Positions 24,771 through 37,335 of a DNA stretch of 64,000 nucleotides are shown one piece after another. The translations under genes were made by a program, and so were the position numbers. The notes under the pieces were generated by a model, which worked only from the letters and a program-made list of their open reading frames with translations, was not told the origin of the DNA and did not search any database. Source of the stretch: Ciona savignyi (Eukaryota; Chordata; Ascidiacea; Phlebobranchia; Cionidae); NCBI GenBank assembly GCA_000149265.1, contig CH003341.1, forward strand, positions 65,687-129,686, written 5' to 3'. Numbering within the stretch: the first letter of the stretch is position 1; the number at the start of each line of letters is the position of its first letter.

Positions 24771-27700
24771 CTAATTTACAAGCCTAGGTTTGGCCACCAT
24801 TTTAAAACGAAATGGAACGTATAGAAGGCCACTGATTCCATCTTTAAACGGGGGAAGACATTTGCTCTTAGGATCAGGGAGGATCTCGAATCTCCTAATG
24901 ATGTTGGCAAGAAAGAGAAAGACTTCAAGCCTCGCCAACTTTTCACCAAGGCACGAACGAGCTCCGATACCAAACGGGATAATTTTCTTGTTGAAAAAGA
25001 ATTTTCCACCTTCAATGTGCCGATAAATGTTGAATTCCTTCGGGTTTTTGAACAACTTTTCATCTTGATGAACCGCGTCGATGTTGGGGGAAACCTGGAT
25101 AAAAAATGCGATTTGTTACCAAATCCAAAACATGGCAACGGCTATATCACAAACCCTACTATATCAACTTAAGAAATTCATGTTTATATGTAAAAAAATA
25201 CAGTAGTATGAATTTTGCCCTTGCTGTGTTGAAACGACACGGAATACTATACAAATAAGATGTGAAGCATAAAGCTATTTAATTGTAACTATGCGTAGTT
25301 AAGACAAAGTTATGTTACGGACAAAAACTGTAGTGCTAACTTGTGATTTCTATGGATAGGCCATTATTACGTAAATTATACCATTGTCTCGTATTCGAGT
25401 AAGTCAGCCAAAATACGTGGTGTACGGAATTTTGCTTGGTAGTACAGTATTTAACGGTTTATTATTGTTGCTGGGTAATTTGTAAAATTGTTAGCCTGAA
25501 ATTATAATGTAAATGTGCAATGTTATGTTTTAGGCACGTAAGTCAACCTTTTTTAAATCGTTTGATTCTGGCTGTTTATTTTGTGTCGGTTATGCTGGAT
25601 TAAACGCATCTGAAAACCCTATACATGTCTTGTTGTTGAATCGGATCCAATAAAATGATTTGACAATGTTGAATGGTCATAAACATGGGGTATTCACCGT
25701 AGTATCCTTAGTAATAAGATGTCCTCCAATTTCCACGTCTTCGCTGGCCCTGTGTTGTAATGACATCGGCACAATTGTTCTGTATCTATACAACTCTTGT
25801 ATAAAAGCTCGTAGCAGTGGCAGCTTTTCTCCGTGGTCTGCGCTTGGAATTACATGTTCCCCTGGAGGCAAGTTAATAAGTTTGAGGCTGGATAGAATAT
25901 ATTGGATTTCAAGTTTTTGTATAAAAAATATTATTTTTTGGCATTTATGTGTAAATGTTATAACGCCTCAGTTATAATTAATATAACAGGTGAAAATTAC
26001 TCACCCAAAACTTTGTGGATTTCTTTGTAAAGGTCTTGTTGTACCTTAGGAAAATGTATCAAAGCTAGCATCGCCCAGAGTATAGTGTTGGTGCTGGTTT
26101 CAGTACCAGCAATAAACATATCGCCCAAGCAATGAAGTAACTGAGTTTTCTGTAAAGTATAAAGATATTTATTCCTCCTGAAATAAAAGAGAAGACGCCG
26201 ATCTTGAACAGTGATTCTTAAACTTCTTCAATCCCGCTTCCTTGACGTTTTTAATTCATGCTCGCATCACCTAGCCTCAAAAATTTAATTTTCGAAAACT
26301 AGAACAACAGCGCCCCCCTCAGTTTCAGAAACCCTGATATATAACAATTAGACAGGGTTAGGTTACCGGAGCTATTAAAATGTATTTTACCGTGGTATAA
26401 CCGATGAGCATATACTAGTTCTTAGAATGTACAGCTTTTTTGTATTATGTTAAGTATTATGTTAGCATAATCGCTTACATGAAACCAGGAAGTGTCGGGC
26501 GAATGTTTCTTCATCTCAATAAGAAAAGCATCGATGAAATCTGCTGGTTCGTTTTCGTCCAGATTCTTTTCGTGCTCTTCGATCTCCTTGCGATTAAAAT
26601 CTGGAAAAAACGAAAAAATATTTTTAAATGCTATAACTTGAAGAAAATATGGAGCCAATTGTTTGAAATATAGTACAGTCCTACCTAGACTGATTAGCTT
26701 GATGGGTCATTGAACGGCTTATCCACCCAATGGTATAGATTGGAAACTGGTCGCTATAGCTTGTAGGTTGTGTGATGGGCAAGGCATTGAGCGCACATCG
26801 CCAACGAATGGGCTCTACTACAATTTAAGGAATGACTTAATCATCTCCAGCAACCCGACGGTGAGTGTAAGGTAATCTGACGATTGCACGTATGATAACA
26901 CCCTTTGCACTTTCCCATTCACCGGGATAAACATGAATATCCTATGAGCTTATAAGATGCATCGTATCCTTAGTATCTAAATTAAAGAGTTCGATTTTTT
27001 TGATTCGCCACTTTTTTCCTAACTATTTAAAACATGCCTAACCGTAACTCCTGTGTACAAGCATAAAATTGTCCAACCTATAAGCCCTTGGTGAACTTTA
27101 ATGAATTTCTCCAGTGCTTTATTAAAAGGAGGGAAGAACCGCAACTTCGGGTAGAAGAACAGCACATTTAAATATTCCGAGTATTCTGGATCTCCAAAAC
27201 TGGAAACATAGTGGAAGTGTAATATTTGCAAACTGAATGATGTCAGCATGACGTACACGCCACATAGGATAAATGCAAGACATGAAATGACATCAGATGT
27301 TTAGAGTTATAAAGATATAATTTAAACAATAATAAGTGACAACAAAAATTACCAGTCAAAACTGCACTGTACAGCGTACTGGAATGCTTTGTCGTCGTAG
27401 TCATACGATTTTCCGAAGACCACACTGCTTATGACATTGCAAACTGTGCTACCAATAAGCATCTGTGTATATATTTTTGTTGTTAAACTATCTATACTAT
27501 ACCAACGACACAGTGAACTTCACAATATTTGTGGATAACATCTGCAGTTCTAGCGGTGAGAATATCCATATATACTAGGGCTGCAACGATATATCGATGA
27601 GTGCGATACTACCGATACCGACGATGAGTGCGATACTACCGATAGCGACGATACTAATAAACGCGTATCGCTGCTATCGTACCCCAGACGCATTGCTATC

Positions 27701-30700
27701 TGTAAAAATAGCGTTTATGCACCCACAAACGCATTGTAATGTCGAACACATTTAGCAACTCTTGTTATTGTGATGATTGCAATAAACCGTAGTTTCACGC
27801 TTATTATTAAGTATTATTGGGGCTAATATGTTTAATGGTACTGTCCAATTATGGACCAGTCTAACCGGTCGTACTTGTTTACGAGTATCGTTGTAGCCCT
27901 AATATATAACCTTGGGTGAATAAATTACAAAACAATATCAGAAAGCTAAGCCGAATTCGTGGCTCTAGGGCATTTAAACAAAAGGTGACAAGTGGAAACA
28001 ACCAAACAGGTCAGATGTGTCCTTGGGCAAGATTTAAATACATCTGTTTAAACCAGAAATACCTGAGTCTGTTCGAAAATACATTTCGCGACTAGAAAAT
28101 ACACTTGCCAAATCAAAAATACAACGTGTGACTTAATGGATTTTCCGATTTAAATATATTCTTTTTCTATTTATAGATTTGAAATTATTTTCTGTCTCAA
28201 TTAAAGTTTTGCCGATCTTAAAAAACTTTTCTTGATTTCAAACAGTTTTGCCGATTTGCAAAATAGTCTTGCTAATGGGGATATATTTTATGGTTTGTAA
28301 AACACTTTTATCCATTATAAAATGGCGTTGTAGACGGAACGGAAATTTTGGCATGATCTTATGGGCCACCGTAAATGTGTTATCCCCGTGAATAAGAAAA
28401 GAGTTATCGCGAATACTCAGAGATTATGACATATAAATAACTTTCACCTCGCGCTCATCGTCGGGGTTAAACGGAGTTGTTTTCGCGTGTTGTGTATGAC
28501 GAATATTGTAAGATATCTCGACCCATTAATGTTTTATTGATGTCTATGATAAATCATAAATTGCATCACAACCAAATTACGTCACAATGGGAGATTGTGT
28601 TACAATATCTATACCCGACCGCGTGTTAGAAAATGCTTCCTTTTTGATTTAGTCACCGTACAGTCTGCAGCACAGTAATTTATCTGATACCGTGTATTTT
28701 CCGTTCCGGTTCTAAAGCCAAAGTTTGGTGAGTGTAATTGTTTACTATTTCATACGTACACCCGTCAATTATTGATTTTGGTCCCTTTATTTTTAATTTA
28801 CAGAAAACCGTATCATCCCTCCGTATCATCCCCACTGCGTAACATCTCCGTCCATATCGTCCCTGTCCCCTCCGTTCCGCATCTGTAACCGTTTGAACTC
28901 TGATCGCCAATTATAATTCGAGGACACAAACTGTCTGTTCTTTTATTCGATACGAGTTATTTTCAAACCAAAGCAACCCCGTTACTCCACCCGCGGAAGT
29001 AACATCGTTTTCAAACTGAGCAAACTGATCAAACCCATCGTAACCGTACCTCTCGACCATGGATAACCAACCAGAACCACCGCGTAGAAACAATGGCTGG
29101 ACAACATTGAAGAAGCCAAGCAGCCAGGCATTGAAGAAGCCAAGCAGATACCAGCACCACCTAATTCAACCACACCACTCGATGAAAAGCACGAATCAGT
29201 AAGTGTTGTAAGCACTACAAGCTCGATGCGCAGCTTTAAGCTAAAAGATAGCAAGGTAAAGCTTGAACTTGCTAGGCTTGCGCGACAACAAGACTTAGAG
29301 AGAAAAGAAGAAAGCAAGCTGCTCGCTGAAACAGAGGAACATAAAAGAAAACTGCTCGCTGAAGCAGCTGAAAGAGAAAGAAAATTACAAGAGGAACTCG
29401 CCGACCGTGAATCCCGGCGAAAACTAGAATTGGCTGAAGCTGAAGCTAGGGCATGGGAGGAAGCATCCATTCCTGAGGCCAGACACAACGAAGTTCAAAC
29501 CCGCCAATATGCTGGCTCAACGACACCGCTTCTAGAGCAGACTACATCCACTGAACAATCACGCAACGAGATAACACCGACCGCAGCGCAGCCACCACAA
29601 CGTTCTACTCTGTACGCCCCGCCCGTTGTGCGCCCGAAGGACAGCGCTCTGTCACATCTTCCCTTAACCGAACGTCATTTGCCATCGTTTCCGTCCGACA
29701 TCCGGGTGAACGACGAAAGAGAACACGTGACAACACAGCATCAGAACCGACCGTCCCGATATGCTGATCGCTCCCCAATGCGCAATCAACAACGACGTAC
29801 ACAGCTATCACCGACTCGTATCCGACGAGATTCACCACTCCGTCACGTAAATCACCAAGAGGTAGGTGAACGCTTTCTACCCAAACCAATTGTACAAAAA
29901 TTTAATGGAGATCCGATGGACTACTGGTCCTTCGTCAACCGATACCAGCTACATATTGCCGACAAAGTAGACTCATACGACCTAAAATTAGTATACCTAC
30001 TCCAACATTGCACAGAGCCCGTCTGTGAGAAAATTAAGCATAACTCCGTAGATAATTACGAAAATGATGGCTACGAAACGGCCATGCAAGAATTATTCGA
30101 AAGATATGGTCAACCCCATATAATAGCACGACGGTGCGAGAGCTTGTTGCAGGAATTCCCGAGGGTGCCCGCAGATGACCCCGAAGCGCTGGAGAAATTG
30201 GCCGTTCTGCTCCGAAACTGCTGCGCGTCCCTGGAAAAGACAAGGGTAAAATCGACGGTAGACTCTGTTGGCTTCATATCGACGCTGGTCAACAAGCTGC
30301 CATTGGAACTGAGAAAGAAATGGATATCCAAGTCGCTGAGTATACAGGACAAAACAGGTGCGGTAGCTGTTTTTAAAGACTTTGCTAACTTCGTTAGAGA
30401 ACAGAGTCGCGAATCTAACTCTGTGTATGGAAAGTGTTTACTGCTAAAGTCCACAAACCCTGTAGTAACTACCGCACGAAAACCGAAAGTGTCGGCTTAT
30501 AACGTGAACGTGACTGCCGAATTTCCCACTGCTGCCGCTCCCACTCCGAAACCGTCCGGGCTGCAGTGCCCTGTCTGCAAGAAACCACATTTGATTGGCG
30601 CCTGCCGCGACTTCAAGGATAAATCGTACGAGCAACGTAAGCGCGTAACCCGGGAATGCGGCCTATGCTTTAAATGCCTAAAGGCAGGCCATTCCGTGCG

Positions 30701-33700
30701 AGAATGCCCACATAAAATCAAATGCAGTGTAGAAGGTTGCACCGGCAACTTCCACCACACCTTGCTCCATGACCCGAGATGGATCATGAGACCCGCAGAC
30801 CGAATTGAAAGCAACACGACCGTTAAAGCATGCATGCACTCGCTTAGCGCTAAGAAAAACACCGTGGTACCGACTTTCGCATATTTAGACATTGTCCCCG
30901 TACGCGTTAGAAGCGGAGGCAAAGAGACGAGAGTGTACGCTCTTCTCGATTCCGGAGCGAACCGCACCATTCTGTGACCGTCGACTGGCCGATCAAGTTA
31001 CAAGCTACGCCGACTGGTCGCGCCGCGAACTTTGACCTGTGTACAATGACTACTTCCGAACCGATCAATGTTAAAACGACTTCCGTCTCGTTAACTGTTC
31101 TTCCGCTTGCTGGCGGCGAAGAGCTTAACCTGCCCGACGTTGCGCTCATTAAGGAAATTCCCGCTACACCGAGCAAGATTCCAGAGCGCAATAAACTGAA
31201 CCGATATAAGTACCTTCGTGGAGTGGACCTGCCACAAATTCCCGATGGTGAAGTGATGCTGTTGATCGGCAACGACAACGCAATGGCACACCGGTGCCTG
31301 AAAAGTCGCTTCGCACCAAATCCACGCGAGACGCCTGACGCTATCCGGACCCCCCTAGGCTGGCTGTTAAAAGGACCGTCGCTGGACAGCTTGCCGAACG
31401 AAGAGGGTGCAGCCGGATTCCTACTTCAAGCCACAGCGGGCTCAGGAAGTGACGAGGCGATAAAGGACTTACTCATCAATGACGTTGGTGATGTGTTCCC
31501 CTCCTCCGATACTGCTGCAACCGACGACGTTGAAACATTGATGTGCTGGCTTCGAAGCCACAAGGAGGCGTCGGAGTTTGGCATGAAGTACTCAAAAGAA
31601 GACGTCATGGCTTACGATATAATGACGCGCCGAATTGAAAGGGTTGAAGGCCACTACCAACTTCCGCTGCCATGGAAAGACGACAGCACCGTTTTACCGG
31701 ATAGCCTGCCAATGGCAAGGAGCAGACTATCAAGTTTGAAGAAGCGACTGGCGAGAGATGTCGATTTTTCCGTAAAGTATACGAAATACATGACGATGAT
31801 GTTGGACAATGGGTACGCAGAAGTAGTGCCAGAGGACGAAAGTGAATACTACCAACAAGTTATGGTACCTCCCGCATCACCCTGTAATTAACCCAAAGAA
31901 ACCAAGTAAGGTTCGTATCGTGTATGACTGTGCGGCGAAATGCGAAAGACAATCTATAAATGACAAGCTGATGAAGGGCCCTGATTTAGTGAATTCCCGC
32001 TGGTAGGGGTGTTGATGAGATTCCGCAGAGAACGCGTGGCTATCGTATCCGACATAGAAGCAATGTTTCATCAAGTTCTGGTTGCCCAAAAGGATCGTGA
32101 CGCTCTGAGATTCTTGTGGTGGCCAGGAGGCGACCTGACCAAATCACCCGTTCCGCACCGCATGAAAGTGCACCTGTTTGGCGCCCGCTCGTCACCGTGC
32201 TGCGCAACTTTCTGCCTGCGCGAAACTGCCAGAGAATTTGGCAAGTTTTTTCATCCACAAGTGGCCGAAGTTGTAAAGAATAACTTTTATGTGGACGACT
32301 GCCTCGTAACCGCCGTTGATGATCAAGCCGGCATCCAACTGGTGAAGGATTTACGTAATCTACTTTCAATGGGTGGCTTTAAACTGACGAAGTGGCTATC
32401 CACTAGTGTCGCTGTGATGGAATCCGTTCCGGCCGATGATCGAGCAAAGGTGATTCAAGATATTCCGCTAGGAGGAGAGGTACATGAACGTGTTCTGGGA
32501 ATCAATTGGTGTGTCCAAGACGACGAGTTCAGATTCGACATCACTATCCCGACCAAACCGCTGACACGACGAGGTATGCTTTCCGTTACCAATTCACTTT
32601 TCGATCCATTAGGCTTTGTTGCCCCTGTTGTATTGGAGGCCCGACTTATTTACAGAGATCTCTGCTTGATGAAAACCGACTGGGACGAGGAGGTCACTGG
32701 TACTGAGCTCGAGCGATGGAAAGCTTGGTGCAACAGCCTTAATGAACTGACCCAAGTTAGAATTCCTCGGTGCTTCAAACCACAAGTCCGTCATCCGACC
32801 CCCGGAGTACAGCTCCATGTATTTGCAGACGCATCTACCGCCGCCCGTGGTTGCGTATGCTACCTTAGAACTACCTTCGAGGATGACAACACGACATGTT
32901 CGTTCGTGATGGGAAAGTCTCTTCTCTGCGATTCTGGTAAGCACACAATTCCTAGATTGGAGCTCGAAGCTGCACTTGACGCAGTAAAATTATCGCGAAC
33001 CGTGAAAAGGGAACTCGGACTGGACGATTGCCCGTGTATCTACTGGACGGACTCGACAATTGTTCTACAAAGCCTTTTCTCTGACTGCAAGAACTTTCCG
33101 GTTTTCTCTCGAAACCGCCTCTCTCAAATCGAAGCATACACAAGCGTGCACGACTGGAGACATGTTCCTACGAAACTGAACCCAGCTGATCAAGCGTCAC
33201 GTGGAACGACGGCAGGGACCATGATGAAGACAGGAACGTGGCATTCCGGCCCTAAGTTCCTACACCGTCCCGCTAAAGACTGGCCTACTACGTTTTTACG
33301 GCCACAACCAACGGAGCAAATCTACCGAAGTTTTGACCTGCCAAAACCAGAATCTGTATTTCTGACAGCTACCAGCTGCTCACCCACGGACAAATTCATC
33401 CGTTATTTCTCGTCCCTACATCGATTGAAGATAAGCACGTCCTGGATTCTCCGTTTTTGTGCATACCTGAAGAACAAGGTAAAGAAGGACACCGCAAAAT
33501 TTCCGACATCGCCGATTGACGCCGAGGAGCTTCGATCTGCTGAGAGCGTCCTCGTGCGGTACGTACAACGTCGGGAGTTCCCCGATTGGATGCGCATGCA
33601 ATCGACCCGACGTCCGCCGTCTACGTCGCCGATCTACAAACTGAACCCTATTCTCAATAATGGCATTCTACGCGTTGGAGGTAGATTGGACAATGCACGT

Positions 33701-36700
33701 CTTGACTACAAAGCACGCCACCCTGCCATTATCCCCGATAACTGCCACCTTACTGACTTACTTATCGATCACTGCCACAGTGTTGATGCTGCACACTCTG
33801 GTATGAATCACACTTTAAACATTTTATTTCAGCGCTACTGGGTGCAAAATGCTAGAGTTGCAACCCGACGTATCCTGTCCCGATGCCTACTGTGCCAGCG
33901 AAGAGCTGCAAGGCCCGAAAGACAGATCATGGCTGATCTCCCGCCGTCAAGACTGCAAATTGACGAACCACCGTTCACTCATACAGGAGTGGACTTCTTC
34001 GGCCCGCTACTGACCAAGTTAAGGAGAAGTGAAGTAAAACGGTATGGGTGTCTGTTTACATGTATGACTACTCGCGCCATCCATCTAGAAGTCGCTACGG
34101 ACTTGTCTACCGACGCGTTTATAAATGCCCTGCGACGTTTTACGGCCCGACGAGGTCCCGTCACTCACCTGTATTCCGACAATGGCACTAACTTCGTCGG
34201 CTGCGAGCGGATACTTCGAGAATGTATAGAAGAATGGAATCGCAATCAAGTCGGCGACTACCTGAGACAGAAAAATATAATCTGGAAATTTAACCCACCA
34301 GCTGCAAGCCACTTTGGTGGGGCTTGGGAACGATTGATCCGTTCCGTGAAATTTATTTTGCAGGCATTATTGCAGGGCAAGCCGCTCGGTGATGACCTTC
34401 TACACACCCTGCTTGTTGAAGTGGAAGACATTGTCAATTCCAGACCGCTTACACAAGTACCGCTGGAGATCGGAGAAGACCTACCGCTGACACCGAATCA
34501 CCTTTTGAAAATCAACCCTACAATTACTCCGCCACCGACAGTGACACGTAGTACAGATTGCTACGCCCGACGACGCTACCGAGTTGTCCAGTATCTCGCT
34601 GACGAGTTCTGGAAACGCTGGATCCAAGAGTACCCTCGATCAATAATCTCTCGACAGAAATGGCACGAGCAAAAGGACAATGTTGCTGAAGGAGATGTTG
34701 TACTCCTGGTGGACAATTCCGCCCCTCGAGGACAATGGCCTCTAGGCCGCGTGAACACCTTGTTTCATGACAAACATGGGATCGTTAGAAGCGTCGAAGT
34801 GAAGACTGCCGCTGGGTTAATGAAGCGGCCTATCGCAAAACTTTGCGTGATCGTGAGCGAGCGAGAAAGGAGCGCCCCATGACCTGGCACGGCGTTACGC
34901 CTTATTGTATATATTGTGTATAGTTTTTTTTGTTTTTTATTCTTCGTTAAAAAATGTGCCTCGAATCTTTTCTTTGTGTAAAAAAATTGAAACTGCTTTG
35001 ATGACGCATTTTTCCATTTTTGGCGGGGGAGGATGTAAGATATCTCGACCCATTAATGTTTTATTGATGTCTATGATAAATCATAAATTGCATCACAACC
35101 AAATTACGTCACAATGGGAGTTTGTGTTACAATATCTATACCCGACCGCGTGTTAGAAAATGCTTCCTTTTTGATTTAGTCACCGTACAGTCTGCAGCAC
35201 AGTAATTTATCTGATACCGTGTATTTTCCGTTCCGGTTCTAAAGCCAAAGTTTGGTGAGTGTAATTGTTTACTATTTCATACGTACACCCGTCAATTATT
35301 GATTTTGGTCCCTTTATTTTTAATTTACAGAAAACCGTATCATCCCTCCGTATCATCCCCACTGCGTAACATCTCCGTCCATATCGTCCCTGTCCCCTCC
35401 GTTCCGCATCTGTAACCGTTTGAACTCTGATCGCCAATTATAATTCGAGGACACAAACTGTCTGTTCTTTTATTCGATACGAGTTATTTTCAAACCAAAG
35501 CAACCCCGTTACTCCACCCGCGGAAGTAACAAATATGTTATCTTATTTTTAGTGATACCAATTAATCTACTGGCTCCGTGTGATATCCGTTAAGTGCTTT
35601 GTCAAGGGTTAGTATATTCGGTCGAACACATAACAAATTAAAAAATTGAAAATTCACACTGATACCGTTTTGTATAACGCATGTACGAAAGAGTGACCTT
35701 AACGTCTGTTGGTTGTCCCTGACAATCTTCCAATCTTTGCACAAGATCCTGGGCAACCCCGGATACCCGCATTTCCATTGTATGACGTCCGATGCCCAAC
35801 CTGTGTGAAAAGGGACCGCAATAATTTTAAAGATTTTAAATTTGGCTAGTTTGGAGAGGTGACCCGTTTGCATGTGTAGGGTATATATGAGATTTATGTA
35901 TATCTATGTGTAGGCTATTTATGAGATTTATGAATCTCCCATCTACTGATTAATCCACTGGGTTCGGGCAATGGCTGTTGTGCCTTGTCCGAGGTCACAG
36001 CCGACCAATAAGATCCAAATTTTAATCTTAAAAGAGCTGAAAGGCAAAGCACGAATCTACGAAACTGTTTAGTCGGTAGTATGCCCGAAGCGTTATAAAC
36101 AAACTCTACGATTTTGCTTACATTACAAATGTATATACCAAAAATGATTTAAATGAATAATTATGTTTCTTTAAGAACGTATCAAACACAGAAAAATCTT
36201 ATTTTGTAAAATAATGTTTAATTTGTATTGAACCGGATTAAAATCTTACCCCCGTAGTGCGGATAGACTAAAGTTTCTAACTTCTAAGTACTTCTTATGG
36301 CCATCTGCGAACCCGAAACCATAACCGTCGGTAAAGCACTCAACTATATAACAGCTTGGTCTGGTGTGGAATACGTTGATTTTCTTTACCAGCGCCTGCG
36401 TTGGGAATAGGACTTGTTTTTATTGTAGTTTGAATCTAATAAGATTTTTTTATATAAATTATGTATTTATACTTTTGTGGGTCTAGGTGTATTTGGCTGA
36501 ATTATGAACGTATAGTTAATCAAACCTTGTTTGGTTTTTATACGAGACAACGCAAACGTTAAATTGTGGACTGTAGTGGACAAGACAACAAACGTGGTCA
36601 ATGATTAACCGGAAAGATTACATAAAGGCACATATATACCAAATGGTAATTCCAATATATTGCTTAAGCTTAACTAAGTATAAAGTGTAATTAAGTATAA

Positions 36701-37335
36701 TGTGACCTGTACTACATTTACGTTTACAACATTTTTTCAGCTTATAAGGTTTCACTAGATCATAGCAATAGCGAAATAATAGGCATACTTCGTACAAATA
36801 TATTACACAAGAACAGTGGGTGGTATAGGTTTGAAATACGCAACCTTTTAAATTATCGTTCAGAACGCTACAGCAATGATATTCGTGAGATCCGACGACC
36901 ACCGTGTATAAACCTTTTCAAATAGACTATTTTTTGCATTAATAATGTTAAAATTTCCAAAGGGCATGTACCAAAAACTGTTTTATTGATATTTCTACAG
37001 GTAAAAAGAGTTTCCATTACACCACAATAATACGAAATGTTTACCTCATGAATAGATTCATAGTCGTTTAACACAACCGCGTCTTGTTGTCCGAATCTTA
37101 CCGACATGACCGGTCCATACTTCTCCCGTGACCATTTTGCAATGGTTTCCTGGGGGTATCGTCCAAAAAAGGGAGTTGCTCCTAAAATAGGGATTCCTCT
37201 TACCCCCGGGGGAAACCGTGGGTGGGGTAATTTCCACCAGTACCGATATACGACCATGCACAGCGTTAACAGCCCAATCAAACCAGACACAACACCGCTC
37301 CAACTATTTAACCATTCAAACAAAATAGAAAACAT
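24771..37335 (-). CDS. Cytochrome P450, CYP2 family, copy B (508 aa)
   Basis: Paralogue of the CYP2 gene at 10298-22819, with the same role as a microsomal monooxygenase of unknown substrate. Exons: 37045-37335, 36250-36395, 35698-35800, 27353-27462, 27078-27199, 26479-26600, 26005-26149, 25698-25861 and 24771-25094 (stop). Every exon has the same length and phase as in copy A, and all are open. The hallmarks are retained: hinge [17 protein letters not shown]-helix AGTETS, ELYR and [11 protein letters not shown]. In exon 9, six of 107 residues differ between copies; in exon 1, four differ, all in the anchor. Upstream codons in frame with the ATG at 37335 were not used because copy A lacks them. 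Intron 3 is 8.2 kb owing to an antisense BEL/Pao element. Confidence 0.93.
25303..25650. repeat. Copy-B-specific insertion in CYP2 intron 8
   Basis: About 345 bp present between sequence matching A at about 10830 and 10845. It contains TGTTACGGAC near the left end and no coding sequence. A solo LTR or a small non-autonomous element are both possible; no clear target duplication was found. Confidence 0.45.
26710..26950 (+). repeat. SINE copy in CYP2-B intron 5
   Basis: Orthologous to the copy at 11935-12165 in the first unit (shared GGGCAAGGCATTGAGCGCAC), ending near ATGAATATCCTATGAG. Insertion predates the duplication. Confidence 0.7.
27576..27901. mobile_element. hAT-type MITE in CYP2-B intron 3
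   Basis: A 326-bp element with inverted termini TAGGGCTGCAACGAT (left) and TAGGGCTACAACGAT (right, read inward), flanked by 8-bp repeats ATATATAC and ATATATAA. It has no transposase. It contains short GATGAGTGCGATACTACCGA duplications near its left end. A decayed counterpart in copy A shows it was inserted before the gene duplication. Confidence 0.8.
28376..28506 (-). repeat. SINE fragment split by BEL/Pao B (left part)
   Basis: Minus-strand SINE segment (TTATCCCCGTGAATAAG, CACCTCGCGCTCATCGTCGGG) that stops at the target site AATAT of the retrotransposon. It resumes on the other side at 35532. Confidence 0.65.
28507..29004 (+). repeat. 5' LTR of BEL/Pao B
   Basis: 498 bp. Reading both LTRs side by side, only one substitution was noticed (A at about 28595, T in the 3' LTR), which implies a very recent insertion. 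Confidence 0.94.
29059..30965 (+). pseudogene. Gag to protease start of BEL/Pao B
   Basis: An ATG lies at 29059, but its frame ends within about 140 bases. The long Gag frame is open from about 29092 and has no early ATG of its own until 29226, so a one-base change near 29085-29092 probably separates the start from the body. The body has a highly charged coiled-coil (about 29250-29470), a proline-rich linker, a capsid-like part (about 29870-30430) and two Cys-rich motifs: [13 protein letters not shown] and the zinc knuckle [14 protein letters not shown] (about 30670-30710). The protease active-site motif LLDSGA is at about 30940-30958, and the frame fails just after it. Confidence 0.85.
30940..34882 (+). 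pseudogene. Pol region of BEL/Pao B (PR-RT-RH-IN), frame-broken N-terminal half
   Basis: After the protease motif the frame changes near 30970 and again at about 31000-31030, then near 31850 and near 31998. From 32009 a 957-codon frame runs uninterrupted to 34882. Visible motifs are the RT YVDD at about 32290, RNase H FADAS (about 32825) and WTDST (about 33045), an HHCC-like zinc-binding integrase N-terminus (about 33775-33900), and the integrase D, D, E residues in GVDFFGP (about 33990), [10 protein letters not shown] (about 34180) and GGAWER (about 34320). Catalytic residues are retained. Confidence 0.9.
35022..35033 (+). other. Polypurine tract of BEL/Pao B
   Basis: GGCGGGGGAGGA, almost entirely purine and directly abutting the TG of the 3' LTR, where plus-strand DNA priming is expected in LTR retrotransposons. 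Confidence 0.7.
35034..35531 (+). repeat. 3' LTR of BEL/Pao B
   Basis: 498 bp, the same length as 28507-29004 and almost identical to it. It is followed by the AATAT target duplication. The minus-strand 76-codon frame seen in both LTRs is a by-product of LTR identity, not a proposed gene. Confidence 0.94.
35532..35612 (-). repeat. SINE fragment split by BEL/Pao B (right part)
   Basis: Continues the SINE left at 28506 (ATTAATCTACTGGCTCC, TATCCGTTAAGTGCTTT). The uninterrupted counterpart is in copy A at about 13815-13935. Confidence 0.65.

Larger units (their letters stand above)
28507..35531 (+). mobile_element. BEL/Pao LTR retrotransposon B, full length
   Basis: A 7.0-kb element with 498-bp LTRs (28507-29004 and 35034-35531) that begin TGTAAGATAT and end GGAAGTAACA. 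The perfect 5-bp target duplication AATAT lies at 28502-28506 and 35532-35536. A polypurine tract (GGCGGGGGAGGA) lies directly before the 3' LTR. Between the LTRs are a Gag with zinc knuckles and a protease-RT-RNase H-integrase Pol. It is a different BEL/Pao family from element A: LTRs and internal sequence do not match by eye, and it is visibly richer in GC. It is inserted into a SINE in intron 3 of CYP2 copy B, antisense to the gene. Confidence 0.95.

Noticed and set aside
35207..35437. 76-codon minus-strand frame, also present at 28680-28910
   Set aside because: It lies inside both LTRs of BEL/Pao B and is identical only because the LTRs are; no domain recognised.
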